NCBI RefSeq assembly: GCF_000970685.1
Contig: NZ_LAJB01000017.1
Span: forward strand, 1-64,000
DNA from: Domibacillus indicus
Lineage (GTDB): Bacteria > Bacillota > Bacilli > Bacillales > Domibacillaceae
Length of the DNA stretch: 64,000 nucleotides
Reading direction: 5' to 3'
Below the pieces are notes generated by a model. It did no database searches and was not told the DNA's origin. It saw only the letters and a list, made by a program, of their open reading frames with translations. Each line of letters begins with the position of its first letter. Positions within the stretch are counted from its first letter, which is position 1. This document shows positions 8,682 through 16,679 of this stretch, in pieces. The translations under genes were made by a program, and so were the position numbers.

Positions 8682-9584
8682 CTATTCCAATGACCGCGTG
8701 CGTGCTGACAGCAGCCCGGCCGGTTTAAATTGTAAAAAGGCAATAATCGCCGCAAACACGATAACCTTCGCCATAGAAGCACCCGTCCAGAACTCGGCCA
8801 CTGTTCCAAGCATGCCGATACTCAGCGCACCAAACACGGTGCCGACGAGGCTTCCGATTCCGCCTAAAATAACGATCATAAATGCATCTACAATATAGTA
8901 CATACCAATGGTTGAGCCGATGGGTCCCAGAATGGTCAGTGCACATCCGGCGATTCCGGCAAGTCCCGAGCCGATGGCAAACGCCGCCGCATCTACTTTT
9001 TTGGTTGAAACCCCCAGGCTTGACGCCATGCTGCGGTTCAAAGTAACTGCACGCATTTTCCGGCCTGCTGCCGTTTTATCAAGGTATAAGTAAAGAGCAA
9101 TCATGCAAACGGCAGCAAGCGCGATAATAAATAAACGCTTATAAGGAAAAACTGCTCCTGCGATTGTTAATCCGCCGTCAAGCCAGGACGGCGCCGTAAC
9201 CGCCACATTTGGCGCACCGAAGATAGAACGTGCCGCCTGCTGTAAAATCAAGCTGACTCCCCATGTGGCCAGCAGGCTGTCAAGCGGCCGGTGATACAAA
9301 AAACGAATAAGTGTTTTTTCAAGAATAAAGCCAAGCAGGGCACCAATTAAAAATGAGAGCGGAATTGCAGCGATATAATAATAATCAAACAGCGCCGCCG
9401 GAACATAATGTGAAAATGCCTGCTGAACCACATATGTTGTATACGCGCCGGCCATAATGAACTCGCCGTGAGCCATATTGATCACATTCATCAGGCCAAA
9501 TGTAATTGCCAGTCCAAGGGCAATTAAAAGCAAAATAGATCCAAGACTAATCCCGTTAAACAGCTGCGTGAAAACGACTGCCAT
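8682..9584 (-). CDS. urtB: Urea ABC transporter permease UrtB
   Basis: This 300-aa LivH-type membrane permease starts MAVVFTQLFNGISLGSILLL. The ATG at 9584 follows AAAAGGAGTG; an earlier ATG at 9611 would lie in the hairpin/T-tract region. The MAHGEFIMAGAY motif near residue 37 is typical of the family. A strong hairpin separates it from urtA. Confidence 0.94.
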   Translation of the reverse strand: MAVVFTQLFNGISLGSILLLIALGLAITFGLMNVINMAHGEFIMAGAYTTYVVQQAFSHYVPAALFDYYYIAAIPLSFLIGALLGFILEKTLIRFLYHRPLDSLLATWGVSLILQQAARSIFGAPNVAVTAPSWLDGGLTIAGAVFPYKRLFIIALAAVCMIALYLYLDKTAAGRKMRAVTLNRSMASSLGVSTKKVDAAAFAIGSGLAGIAGCALTILGPIGSTIGMYYIVDAFMIVILGGIGSLVGTVFGALSIGMLGTVAEFWTGASMAKVIVFAAIIAFLQFKPAGLLSARTRSLE

Positions 9585-9608
9585 GCAGTTCACTCCTTTT
9601 TTAAAAAA

Positions 9609-9639
9609 CAAATAAGGGAGAAGTCCCCTCCCTTATTTG
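9609..9639 (-). terminator. Attenuator hairpin between urtA and urtB
   Basis: A perfect 12-bp stem (CAAATAAGGGAG/CTCCCTTATTTG) with a 7-nt loop is followed in the minus direction by TTTTTT. It lies between urtA and urtB, so it should stop part of the transcripts or protect the urtA 3' end, giving more binding protein than permease. Confidence 0.8.
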
Positions 9640-9645
9640 CAGCGA

Positions 9646-10896
9646 TTAATTTAATCCTTCCGCCCATGGGTACGTTTCTAAGTATGGATCTGGCTTGACA
9701 GGCTCTCCGGAGTTCCACACTTCTTTAAACTGGCCGTCCGCTTGAATTTCACCAATACGGGCGGTTTTGTACGTATGCTGGTTGTCTCCATCAATCGTGA
9801 CTGTTCCACCCGGCGCTTTAAATTCAATGCCGCCCGCTGCTGCTTTTACTGCGTCAACTTCAAAAGACCCGGCTTTTTCAACAGCTGCCGCCCACAGGTA
9901 AACGGCGTTGTAGGCTGCTTCAATTGGATCCCCGGTTACGCGGTCATCTCCATACGCTTCTTTGTAAGACGCAACAAACTTTTCATTTTCCGGCGTGTCG
10001 GTTGTTTGGAAATAATTCCACGCCGCATAATGGCCCGTTAAAATATCTGTGCCAATGCCGCGAATTTCTTCCTCGGCAATACTAACAGAAAGAACTGTAA
10101 TATCATCCGCTGTAATTCCTGCATCCTTCAGCTGCTTAAAAAATGCAACATTGCTGTCGCCATTGAGCGTGTTATAGATAACTTCCGGTTTTTTCTCTTT
10201 GATTTTACTGATCAGCGTGCTGTAATCAGTGTGGCCAAGCGGTGTATATTCCTCGCCTGCGAGTGTGCCGCCTTCCGCCTCAAGCTGCGCTTTAATTTCT
10301 TTATTCGCTGTGCGCGGGAATACATAGTCAGAACCAATCAAGAAAAAGGATTTTCCTTTGTTTTCAAGAAGCCATGTTACAGACGGTACAATTTGCTGGT
10401 TTGTGGTGGCTCCTGTGTAGAAAATATTCGGCGATGATTCCATTCCTTCGTACTGAACCGGATACCAGAGCAGGCCGTTATTCTGTTCAAATACCGGCAG
10501 CATTGCTTTTCGGCTCGCAGAGGTCCAGCCCCCAAAAACAGCTGCTGCCTCGTCTTTTTGAAGAAGCTTTTTCGCTTTTTCTGCAAATGTCGGCCAGTCC
10601 GAGGCACCATCTTCTACGATTGGCTCAATCTGCTTGCCAAGAACACCGCCGTCTGCATTAATCTCTTCGATTGCCATCAATTCTGCATCACGCAGCGATA
10701 CTTCACTGATTGCCATCGTTCCGCTTAATGAATGCAGAACACCGACTTTAACCGTGTCTCCTCCTGTATCGGCAGCTGGCTTTTCTTCTCCTTCATTTAA
10801 AGCACTTGATGCCGCACAGCCGCTTAGTGCAAGTGCGGCAGCTGAAACGGCTGCGATGATTGTTTGTCTGCCCCAAAACTTTTTTATCCCTGTCAT
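9646..10896 (-). CDS. urtA: Urea ABC transporter substrate-binding lipoprotein UrtA
   Basis: This 416-aa lipoprotein has a signal peptide with lipobox ALSGC (Cys 27), so it is anchored on the outer face of the membrane. The mature part is a type I periplasmic-binding fold with family segments [35 protein letters not shown] and [11 protein letters not shown]-like ([18 protein letters not shown]). It binds urea for UrtBCDE. It heads the operon, with a long leader and an upstream GlnR/TnrA-type box. Confidence 0.95.
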   Translation of the reverse strand: MTGIKKFWGRQTIIAAVSAAALALSGCAASSALNEGEEKPAADTGGDTVKVGVLHSLSGTMAISEVSLRDAELMAIEEINADGGVLGKQIEPIVEDGASDWPTFAEKAKKLLQKDEAAAVFGGWTSASRKAMLPVFEQNNGLLWYPVQYEGMESSPNIFYTGATTNQQIVPSVTWLLENKGKSFFLIGSDYVFPRTANKEIKAQLEAEGGTLAGEEYTPLGHTDYSTLISKIKEKKPEVIYNTLNGDSNVAFFKQLKDAGITADDITVLSVSIAEEEIRGIGTDILTGHYAAWNYFQTTDTPENEKFVASYKEAYGDDRVTGDPIEAAYNAVYLWAAAVEKAGSFEVDAVKAAAGGIEFKAPGGTVTIDGDNQHTYKTARIGEIQADGQFKEVWNSGEPVKPDPYLETYPWAEGLN

Positions 10897-11173
10897 ATAA
10901 ACACCCCTTCAAAATGATTGACGGCCATTGCAGCGAGAACCGCATTCAACCGAATTGGCCTCTGCTTTCGAAGCAATCTTTTTATCCGCGCGAAATAATG
11001 ATAATTTTTCAAATATTTATCACGGTATGTAAGAAGACCTTACTAAAAAAGAATTTCTCTCTTCCCTCCTTTTAAAATGAAGCTTTTCAAGATAAAAAAC
11101 ATGAAAAAAACGGATAATACCAAAAAATATCTAACAATATATTCGTACTTTTCTGCTTGTTTGTATGGATTTT
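10897..11173 (-). promoter_or_regulatory. Promoter and long leader of the urt operon
   Basis: A minus-strand TATATT at 11136-11141 is a plausible -10, placing the start near 11130, about 50 bp downstream of the centre of the nitrogen box at 11174-11190. That spacing is typical of TnrA-activated promoters, which often lack a good -35. The implied leader is about 230 nt. It contains an AAAAGGAGGG sequence near 11061-11070 (plus-strand coordinates) with no evident ATG after it. No gene is seen here. Confidence 0.5.
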
Positions 11174-11190
11174 TGTCACATAATCTGACA
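11174..11190. promoter_or_regulatory. GlnR/TnrA-type nitrogen box upstream of urtA
   Basis: TGTCACATAATCTGACA fits TGTNA-N7-TNACA exactly and has 5-bp perfect arms. It lies between the terminator of the upstream gene and the inferred urt promoter, so control of urtA is the only sensible target. Confidence 0.8.
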
Positions 11191-11199
11191 AACAAAAAA

Positions 11200-11223
11200 A
11201 AGACCTTCAAAGGTGAAGGTCTT
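11200..11223 (-). terminator. Terminator of the HesB-like gene
   Basis: Perfect 10-bp stem AAGACCTTCA/TGAAGGTCTT with a 4-nt loop, followed by eight Ts on the minus strand. Confidence 0.85.
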
Positions 11224-11224
11224 C

Positions 11225-11536
11225 TCAGGCTCTTTCCAGTTTCAAGTTATAACGGTATGTTTCTTCGGCCGAGGTCAGCTTGTAGCCCATTGCTGGATTG
11301 AAGTCGAGTGAAATATGTTCATGTAAATTGTTCTGGCTTTCTTTTGAGATGATCAGCGGAATTCCTTCCACAACAAATAAATCATCGTCTTCTTTTTTTC
11401 GGTCAATTTTCAAATGATATTCGGAAGCAATAGAACAGCTGCCGATAAAAATCGACTCGATCCGTACGCCCTCATTTTCCTGATAGTCGTATTTTTTTAA
11501 TTCCGCAGCCGCGGCGGGCTTAAGTTCAATATTCAT
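11225..11536 (-). CDS. HesB/IscA-like iron-sulfur biosynthesis-family protein
   Basis: This 103-aa cytoplasmic protein starts MNIELKPAAAAELKKY; the ATG at 11536 follows GAGGTGATAACA. An upstream start at 11584 is less well supported. The fold pattern resembles the HesB-like (YqkB/YneR) small proteins of Bacillus. Only one cysteine is visible (GSCSIASEY), and the C-terminal Cys-X-Cys of A-type carriers is missing, so it may not carry a cluster the usual way. It is monocistronic with its own terminator. Confidence 0.65.
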   Translation of the reverse strand: MNIELKPAAAAELKKYDYQENEGVRIESIFIGSCSIASEYHLKIDRKKEDDDLFVVEGIPLIISKESQNNLHEHISLDFNPAMGYKLTSAEETYRYNLKLERA

Positions 11537-11578
11537 TGTTATCACCTCACTGTTCTTTTCCCCAAACCGTATAAAAAA

Positions 11579-11603
11579 AATCACCGAACTTTGTCCGGTG
11601 ATT
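11579..11603 (-). terminator. Terminator of ptsH
   Basis: AATCACCG/CGGTGATT stem with a 9-nt loop and a run of Ts on the minus strand (plus-strand AAAAAAAA, 11573-11580). Confidence 0.85.
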
Positions 11604-11611
11604 TCTCGATA

Positions 11612-11878
11612 TTACTCGCCAAGTCCTTGAGACTTGATTGTTTCAGCTACGCCTTCAATTGCCTGGTCTTCATCGGAGCCGGAAGCCGTTACTTTGATAG
11701 ACGCGCCTTTTGGAATACCAAGAGACATAACGCCCATGATTGATTTTAAGTTCACTGTTTTGCCATTATACTCAAGGTTTACATCTGAGCTGAATTTTGA
11801 AGCAGTTTGAACAAGCACTGTAGCCGGACGTGCATGGATACCTGTTTCATCAGTAATTGTAAATGTTTTTTCTGCCAT
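11612..11878 (-). CDS. ptsH: Phosphocarrier protein HPr
   Basis: At 88 aa this is the standard length of Bacillus HPr. The active-site histidine lies in TGIHARPAT (His15), and the HPr-kinase target serine in [12 protein letters not shown] (Ser46). Both phosphorylation sites are therefore intact, allowing PTS transfer and, as P-Ser-HPr, CcpA co-repressor function. No ptsI follows, which differs from the ptsHI arrangement of B. subtilis. It could be a second HPr or a relocated ptsH. Strong AAGGAGC ribosome binding site. Confidence 0.93.
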   Translation of the reverse strand: MAEKTFTITDETGIHARPATVLVQTASKFSSDVNLEYNGKTVNLKSIMGVMSLGIPKGASIKVTASGSDEDQAIEGVAETIKSQGLGE

Positions 11879-11949
11879 GGTATGAAAGCTCCTTTATCAT
11901 TAAAATTAGACATCGTCCTTATTATAAAATAAAGCACACGCAAATACTA

Positions 11950-12474
11950 CTATAGTTCTCCATCCCATTCAATTAAAAAAGACTGCCCTGGCCCAATATG
12001 CGTCAAAAGCGGTACATCTTCTTCCCCCACATGGAGCATAACGTATACTTTCTCGTCAGCCGGCAGGCCGCGAAGGATAATTTGCAGCTCACCCGCACAG
12101 CGCAAATAGCACTCATTATCGACCGTTATGGTTCCGTTCTTCCGTATGCAAGGGCACTGGCGGCATTCCGTTCATTTTTCTTAATTCGACAGAACGGATG
12201 CAGTCACGGGCCGTATCCAGGCGATTCGTCTGAATTCCTTTATAGCGGGAAATATCTGTACCAGCAGAATTCACCCTTACTAAAATATACCCTTCCTTGT
12301 AAAAAGAAAACTATTTCATTGCTTTACACAACAGGTCCGGGTCTCCAGCAAATACCTTTATCACCCGGGACAAACCGGCCGCAGCCTGGTCATACAGTAT
12401 GTAATGGAACGGATATTTTCTTTTTCACCGGCATGCTCCAGGATGCTGACTGCCATTCGCTTTTCTTTGTTCAT
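11950..12474 (-). pseudogene. Degenerate remnant: PTS IIB-like start plus unrecognised reading frame
   Basis: An ATG at 12474 with a GGAGTGA ribosome binding site opens a frame inside the murQ end. It encodes ILEHAGEKENIRSITYCMTRLR, a clear glucose-family EIIB motif with the phosphorylatable Cys, and then stops at TGA 12361-12363. Further on, codon-like sequence continues in other frames with a stop and a frameshift: first GTDISRYKGIQTNRLDTARD, then, after a shift near 12125, YLRCAGELQIILRGLP to a final TAG at 11950-11952. Position after murR-murQ suggests a decayed MurNAc PTS gene (murP), but the second half is unrecognised and could be another gene. Confidence 0.5.
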
Positions 12475-13384
12475 GCCGGTTCACTCCGCCCTGGTAAAAT
12501 GCGCTCCTTACAATCCCGCTTGATTGCTCAAGCTTTTTCTCTGCTGTTGACAAATCGCACTGCAGAAGTGCCATGGCAATCGCTTTTTTTACATGCCCAT
12601 TTGCTGTTTGATAATACTGTTCGGCTGCTGCCGGATCAATTTCCGCCGCTTGAGCAATAATTCTTTTAGAACGTTCAATCAGTTTTTCATTCGACTGCTG
12701 CACATCGGCCAGTAGATTTTTATACACTTTTCCAATACCAATCATCGATGCGGTAGAGATCATATTTAAGATCATTTTTTGTGCAGTCCTTGCTTTTAAG
12801 GGGGTCGTTCCGGTTAATACTTCTGGCCCTGCATCCACTTCAATGGCCAGGTCCGCAAAACGGCTCATAACTGCCCGCTTGTTACAGGAAATGCCGGCGG
12901 TCATTGCGCCGTGCCGCTTCGCGTACTTCAATCCGGTTATAACATAAGGTGTGCGGCCGCTTGCTGAAATTCCAATGATCATATCCCTCGGGCCGATTTC
13001 CAGCCGGCTTAAGTCTGCTTTTGCGAGCAGTTCGTTGTCTCCCGTGCCTTCTACAACTGAAAAAACGGCTTTTTGGCCTCCTGCAATCATGCCTTTAACC
13101 ATTTCAGACGGCGCACCAAATTTCGGTATGCATTCTGCTGCATCAAGCACCCCGAGGCGTCCGCTTGTTCCCGCTCCAATGTAAATAAGCCGGCCTTTTT
13201 GCCGGAATGTATTCACTGCTGCAATGACTACTTTTCTAATCGCAGAAAGCTCCTGCTTTACCGCTTCTGCCACCCTGGCATCTTCCGCATTCATAACGGC
13301 TAAAAATTCAGCAGCCGGCTTATTGTCCAGCTGCATAGTGGCGCAATTTCTCGATTCGGTTATTAGATTGCTTGTATTCAGCAT
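12425..13384 (-). CDS. murQ: N-acetylmuramic acid 6-phosphate etherase
   Basis: This 319-aa SIS-domain enzyme cleaves the D-lactyl ether of MurNAc-6-P to GlcNAc-6-P. The signature GAGTSGRLGVLDAAE is at about residues 71-85, and the catalytic Glu region ECIPKFGAP follows directly. The C-terminal stretch after the usual end (YQGGVNRHEQRKANGSQ) overlaps the start of the next, degenerate frame and may be a shifted tail. ATG 13384 is used; a GTG nine bases upstream is also possible. Confidence 0.93.
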   Translation of the reverse strand: MLNTSNLITESRNCATMQLDNKPAAEFLAVMNAEDARVAEAVKQELSAIRKVVIAAVNTFRQKGRLIYIGAGTSGRLGVLDAAECIPKFGAPSEMVKGMIAGGQKAVFSVVEGTGDNELLAKADLSRLEIGPRDMIIGISASGRTPYVITGLKYAKRHGAMTAGISCNKRAVMSRFADLAIEVDAGPEVLTGTTPLKARTAQKMILNMISTASMIGIGKVYKNLLADVQQSNEKLIERSKRIIAQAAEIDPAAAEQYYQTANGHVKKAIAMALLQCDLSTAEKKLEQSSGIVRSAFYQGGVNRHEQRKANGSQHPGACR

Positions 13385-13545
13385 CTTTCTCACTCTTTCT
13401 TCTCAGATCAGTTTACTGAAGCCTGAATATACCCGCAGCGGCACCAGAATTTTATACAACTGCCAGGAAATTAGGAAATAAACCTTTGACCCTTTCATTA
13501 TAATACGCCTGCGAAATAAAAAAACAATTTTTTTATTGGATTAAA

Positions 13546-13560
13546 TGAAATAAAGTTTCT
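13546..13560. promoter_or_regulatory. Possible MurR operator upstream of murQ
   Basis: TGAAATAAAGTTTCT is an imperfect palindrome of the TGAAAT...ATTTCA kind bound by RpiR-family regulators. It lies in the murR-murQ gap, upstream of a TATAAT-like box (near 13497-13502). Sequence support is modest. Confidence 0.3.
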
Positions 13561-13579
13561 TTTCCGCATACAAAAAAAC

Positions 13580-13605
13580 AGGCCGATTACCTTTTTAACC
13601 GGTCT
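13580..13605 (-). terminator. Terminator of murR
   Basis: Arms AGGCCGATTA and TAACCGGTCT pair with mismatches, followed by seven Ts on the minus strand. The murR stop codon lies within the stem. Confidence 0.6.
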
Positions 13606-14441
13606 GCCGTTTCGCCTGCCTTCTTGCAGGGCTCTTCTAAAGACAAACCAATTCGATGGAAAACAGCTACATAAAGCGCATCAATCATATTCATCTGAAC
13701 CATTTTAGAAGCAATACTGCCAATACGGTTTTCATGCTCCACCATCGGGGTGCCGAGTACAATGTCCGCTTCTTTGTACAGCGGAGATTTGCCGACATTA
13801 GTGATGGCTATTACTGTTGCTCCTCTTACCTGCGCGAATCGGGCAAGCTCCAATACGTCTTTTGTTTTGCCAGACGTACTAATGCCAACAAATACATCGC
13901 CTTTTTTTAAATGGGCGGCAACGGAAAGCATAAAATGAAAATCCGGCGTCATTGTTGTACGGAAGCCAAGCTTTGCAAACTTATAATGTCCATCAGCTGC
14001 CGCCGCTCCTGAACCGCCTACTCCGTAGAACAGTATCGAGTCAGCTTCCAAAAAAACATCAATCGCCTTATCTAACTCGCGCCGGTCCAGGGCTGAAACT
14101 GCTGCTTCAAGTGCTCCGCGGTTTACATGAGTCACTTTATTAAATAACTCGTACGGCGAATCTTTTGACTGGAGCAGTGAAAAATCATTTACGTCAATAG
14201 AGGTATTTGACAGCTCTTTTACAAGCATCAGCTTAAAAGATTTATAGCTTCCAATTCCGATGGTTTTGCAAAATCGAATCACTGTCGCTTCGCTTGCACC
14301 TGCTTTTTCGGATAAATCCTTCGTTGTCATATTTGGAACGAGATGGGCATTATTCAAAATAAAGGAGGCCACTTTCCGCTCAGCCTCACTCATTTCGCTT
14401 TTTTGCCGGTCTATTTTTTTTAAAATTGTTGCGTCACTCAT
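13587..14441 (-). CDS. murR: RpiR-family regulator with SIS domain (MurR-like)
   Basis: This 284-aa protein has an N-terminal HTH_6 (KDLSEKAGASEATVIRFCKTIG, about 41-62) and a C-terminal SIS sugar-phosphate domain (FYGVGGSGAAAADGHYK, VGISTSGKTKDVLELA). Such proteins sense a sugar phosphate and control adjacent catabolic genes. Position directly upstream of murQ suggests MurNAc-6-P as effector. GGAGGAG ribosome binding site. Specificity is inferred from the neighbour. Confidence 0.85.
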   Translation of the reverse strand: MSDATILKKIDRQKSEMSEAERKVASFILNNAHLVPNMTTKDLSEKAGASEATVIRFCKTIGIGSYKSFKLMLVKELSNTSIDVNDFSLLQSKDSPYELFNKVTHVNRGALEAAVSALDRRELDKAIDVFLEADSILFYGVGGSGAAAADGHYKFAKLGFRTTMTPDFHFMLSVAAHLKKGDVFVGISTSGKTKDVLELARFAQVRGATVIAITNVGKSPLYKEADIVLGTPMVEHENRIGSIASKMVQMNMIDALYVAVFHRIGLSLEEPCKKAGETADRLKR

Positions 14442-14532
14442 GCTGCTCCTCCCGCCTCTGTCCCTTTTATCTTATCTGAGGAGTCTAAAAAGCGTCAATC
14501 GCCAAAGAGGCCTGGTTGAAAAGACTGAAAAA

Positions 14533-14558
14533 GCAGGACTGCTTTTCTGCAGTCCTGC
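14533..14558 (-). terminator. Terminator after the DUF3231 gene
   Basis: Perfect 10-bp stem GCAGGACTGC/GCAGTCCTGC with a 6-nt loop, then TTTTTC on the minus strand. Confidence 0.85.
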
Positions 14559-14564
14559 CCAATT

Positions 14565-15077
14565 TTATTCATTTCCCTGGTTTGTTGTATGAAGCGGCGG
14601 TACGACAAGCCAGCCTTTTTCTTTTAATAATTTTAAATTGCTTAAGCCAATTTTGGCTTTCGCAGCATGAAACTGTCCAAATAAAGCAGCGACATCTTCA
14701 CGAATACACTGCGCCATGGCCTGGCTGTGAGCGACCAGCCCCATTCCTATATCTTTTGACAAAGCGGAAGCAATCTCAGGGTCCTGAAAGCGGGCGCCTG
14801 CCGGAATTTCATCAAGGCTCGCTTTTGGCCTTTCAGGCGGCGCCGGCGGAATCGCAATGCCATTTTCTCTTAAGATTTCATCAAGCCCTTCAATTTCCGC
14901 TTGTCCAAGCGAGATAGCTTCCTCGATCAGATTTTTTAAATCCTTGTCTCCCGCGTGATTTAAAAGCGTACTGTATGCTGCTGCCATGGCTTTGGCTGCA
15001 AGAGACGCCGCCCAGACAGCTGACACTTCACCATAATGAAGCGGTTCATCCTTTGGATTTCCACTTAAAATACCCAT
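14565..15077 (-). CDS. DUF3231 family protein
   Basis: This 170-aa cytoplasmic protein begins MGILSGNPKDEPLHYGE. The PPTPPERP-like element (PPAPPERPKASLDEIP, about 98-113) and IREDVAALFGQFHAAKAK segment are typical of the DUF3231 family of Bacillaceae, which has a ferritin-like helical fold and is linked to spore-associated CotF-like proteins. Function is unknown. It is a single-gene unit with a GGAGGG ribosome binding site and its own terminator. Confidence 0.8.
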   Translation of the reverse strand: MGILSGNPKDEPLHYGEVSAVWAASLAAKAMAAAYSTLLNHAGDKDLKNLIEEAISLGQAEIEGLDEILRENGIAIPPAPPERPKASLDEIPAGARFQDPEIASALSKDIGMGLVAHSQAMAQCIREDVAALFGQFHAAKAKIGLSNLKLLKEKGWLVVPPLHTTNQGNE

Positions 15078-15194
15078 CTTTTCCCTCCATAGAAAATAAA
15101 TTTTGTGCGCTTACCTGCACAAGAGTAGTATTTTTAAATGGAGGGAATCCTATTCAGAAAGTTCAGCTTCGCCGTTTTTTAAAGCAGTATCGGA

Positions 15195-16679
15195 TCAAAG
15201 CGTTACACCGGTTTTAAAAATAGCGAGCTCGCGGAAATTGTTTTTCTCATTGTTCACCCATTCTCCGCTTGCAACACGGATAATATACTGAATAAAGTCT
15301 TCAAGCACCAGATCTTCTGATATGTCTTCGATCAGGGCACCGGCATTGTAATCGATCCAATGCCGTTTTTTTTCGTATAGCGGTGTATTCGTGGCAATTT
15401 TAACAGTCGGAACAAATGACCCGAATGGTGTACCCCGTCCGGTTGTAAAAAGCACCATCTGGCAGCCTGCCGCAGCAAGTGCGGAAGACGCGACAAGATC
15501 ATTACCGGGGGCACTCAGCAAATTGAGCCCTGGCTTCTTCAGGGTCCCGCCGTACGGCAGCACATCCACAATTGTCGATGTTCCCGCTTTCTGCGTACAG
15601 CCGAGCGACTTGTCTTCCAGGGTGGTAATTCCGCCGTCTTTATTGCCGGGAGACGGGTTCTCGTAAACCGGCTGTTGATGATCCATAAAATACTGTTTAA
15701 ATTCATTAATCAGCCGGACAATTTTTTGGAACACTTCTTCATTTTCGGCACGCTCCATCAAAATGGTTTCAGCACCAAACATTTCCGGCACTTCCGTCAG
15801 CACAGTAGTCCCGCCCTGCGCAGTTAAAAAGTCCGAGAACCGGCCGAGCAGCGGATTAGCCGTTATACCTGAAAACCCATCCGATCCGCCGCATTTTAAA
15901 CCAATTTTCAGCTTAGAAAGCGGCACATCCTCACGTTTGTCATACTTTGCTGCTTCATAAATCTCATGCAGGCACTGAACTCCGGCTTCAACCTCGTTTT
16001 CTACATCCTGAGAAAGCAAAAAGCGGACACGGCTTTTATCATAGTCACCGAGTGAATCCCGCAGTTCATAAATATTGTTATTCTCACAGCCAAGCCCCAG
16101 TACAAGCACTCCTCCCGCATTCGGGTGGTTGATCGCATCGGCTAAAATCTGCTTTGTTTGATCATGGTCATCACCAAGCTGGGAGCATCCGTAATTATGC
16201 TTTAAAACAAGCACATTTTCAAAAGGGGCAATGTCTCCGCCCCGTTCATTTTTAAACTGCTGGATCATTAAATCGGCGATGCCGTTTACGCAGCCAACGG
16301 TCGGCACAATCCAGAGTTCATTACGGATGCCGGCATCTCCATTGGCACGCTTGAAGCCTTTGAACGTTACATTCTTCTTTTTGTATCGGTTTTCATTTAA
16401 TTTTTGGGTAAATGAATATGATTGAATGTCGCTCAAGTTTGTTTTCACATTATGGGTATGAACTACACTTCCCTGCTTAATCAATGTGGTTGCATGGCCG
16501 ATTGGAAACCCATATTTAACAACGTTGTTATTCTCCGGTATATCGACAAGTGCAATTTTATGTCCTCTGCCCACTTTTTCCAAAAGCTCAATTCCCGGCT
16601 GAATTTGCGTGCCCTTCTCCAGGTCCCGCAGCGCGACTGCCACATTGTCACCCCTATTGATGATCAGCGTATCTTTCAT
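15195..16679 (-). CDS. uxaA: Altronate dehydratase
   Basis: This 494-aa enzyme dehydrates D-altronate to 2-keto-3-deoxygluconate, feeding KdgK/KdgA. An N-terminal SAF-like domain (about 1-95, with HTHNVKTN) is followed by the catalytic domain with NYGCSQLGDDHDQ, GLGCENNNIYE and GLKCGGSDGFSG motifs. The ATG at 16679 follows GTAGGTGG; a GTG at 16688 is an alternative. It overlaps uxaB by 26 nt. A near-perfect copy of the uxaC operator lies within codons ~49-56. Confidence 0.95.
   Translation of the reverse strand: MKDTLIINRGDNVAVALRDLEKGTQIQPGIELLEKVGRGHKIALVDIPENNNVVKYGFPIGHATTLIKQGSVVHTHNVKTNLSDIQSYSFTQKLNENRYKKKNVTFKGFKRANGDAGIRNELWIVPTVGCVNGIADLMIQQFKNERGGDIAPFENVLVLKHNYGCSQLGDDHDQTKQILADAINHPNAGGVLVLGLGCENNNIYELRDSLGDYDKSRVRFLLSQDVENEVEAGVQCLHEIYEAAKYDKREDVPLSKLKIGLKCGGSDGFSGITANPLLGRFSDFLTAQGGTTVLTEVPEMFGAETILMERAENEEVFQKIVRLINEFKQYFMDHQQPVYENPSPGNKDGGITTLEDKSLGCTQKAGTSTIVDVLPYGGTLKKPGLNLLSAPGNDLVASSALAAAGCQMVLFTTGRGTPFGSFVPTVKIATNTPLYEKKRHWIDYNAGALIEDISEDLVLEDFIQYIIRVASGEWVNNEKNNFRELAIFKTGVTL
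16514..16533. promoter_or_regulatory. Intragenic copy of the uxa operator (O3)
   Basis: The 16 bases TAACAACGTTGTTATT match the core of the uxaC operator exactly (16 of 20 over the full site). The site lies near the 5' end of uxaA, about 3.05 kb downstream of O1. It could be an auxiliary operator for looping or a roadblock, as with lac O2. Confidence 0.5.

Noticed and set aside
11998-12660. 220-codon plus-strand open frame across the murQ 3' end and downstream region
   Set aside because: It lacks a ribosome binding site, is rich in unlikely residue runs, and lies antisense to murQ and to minus-strand sequence with clear protein-like character (EIIB motif).
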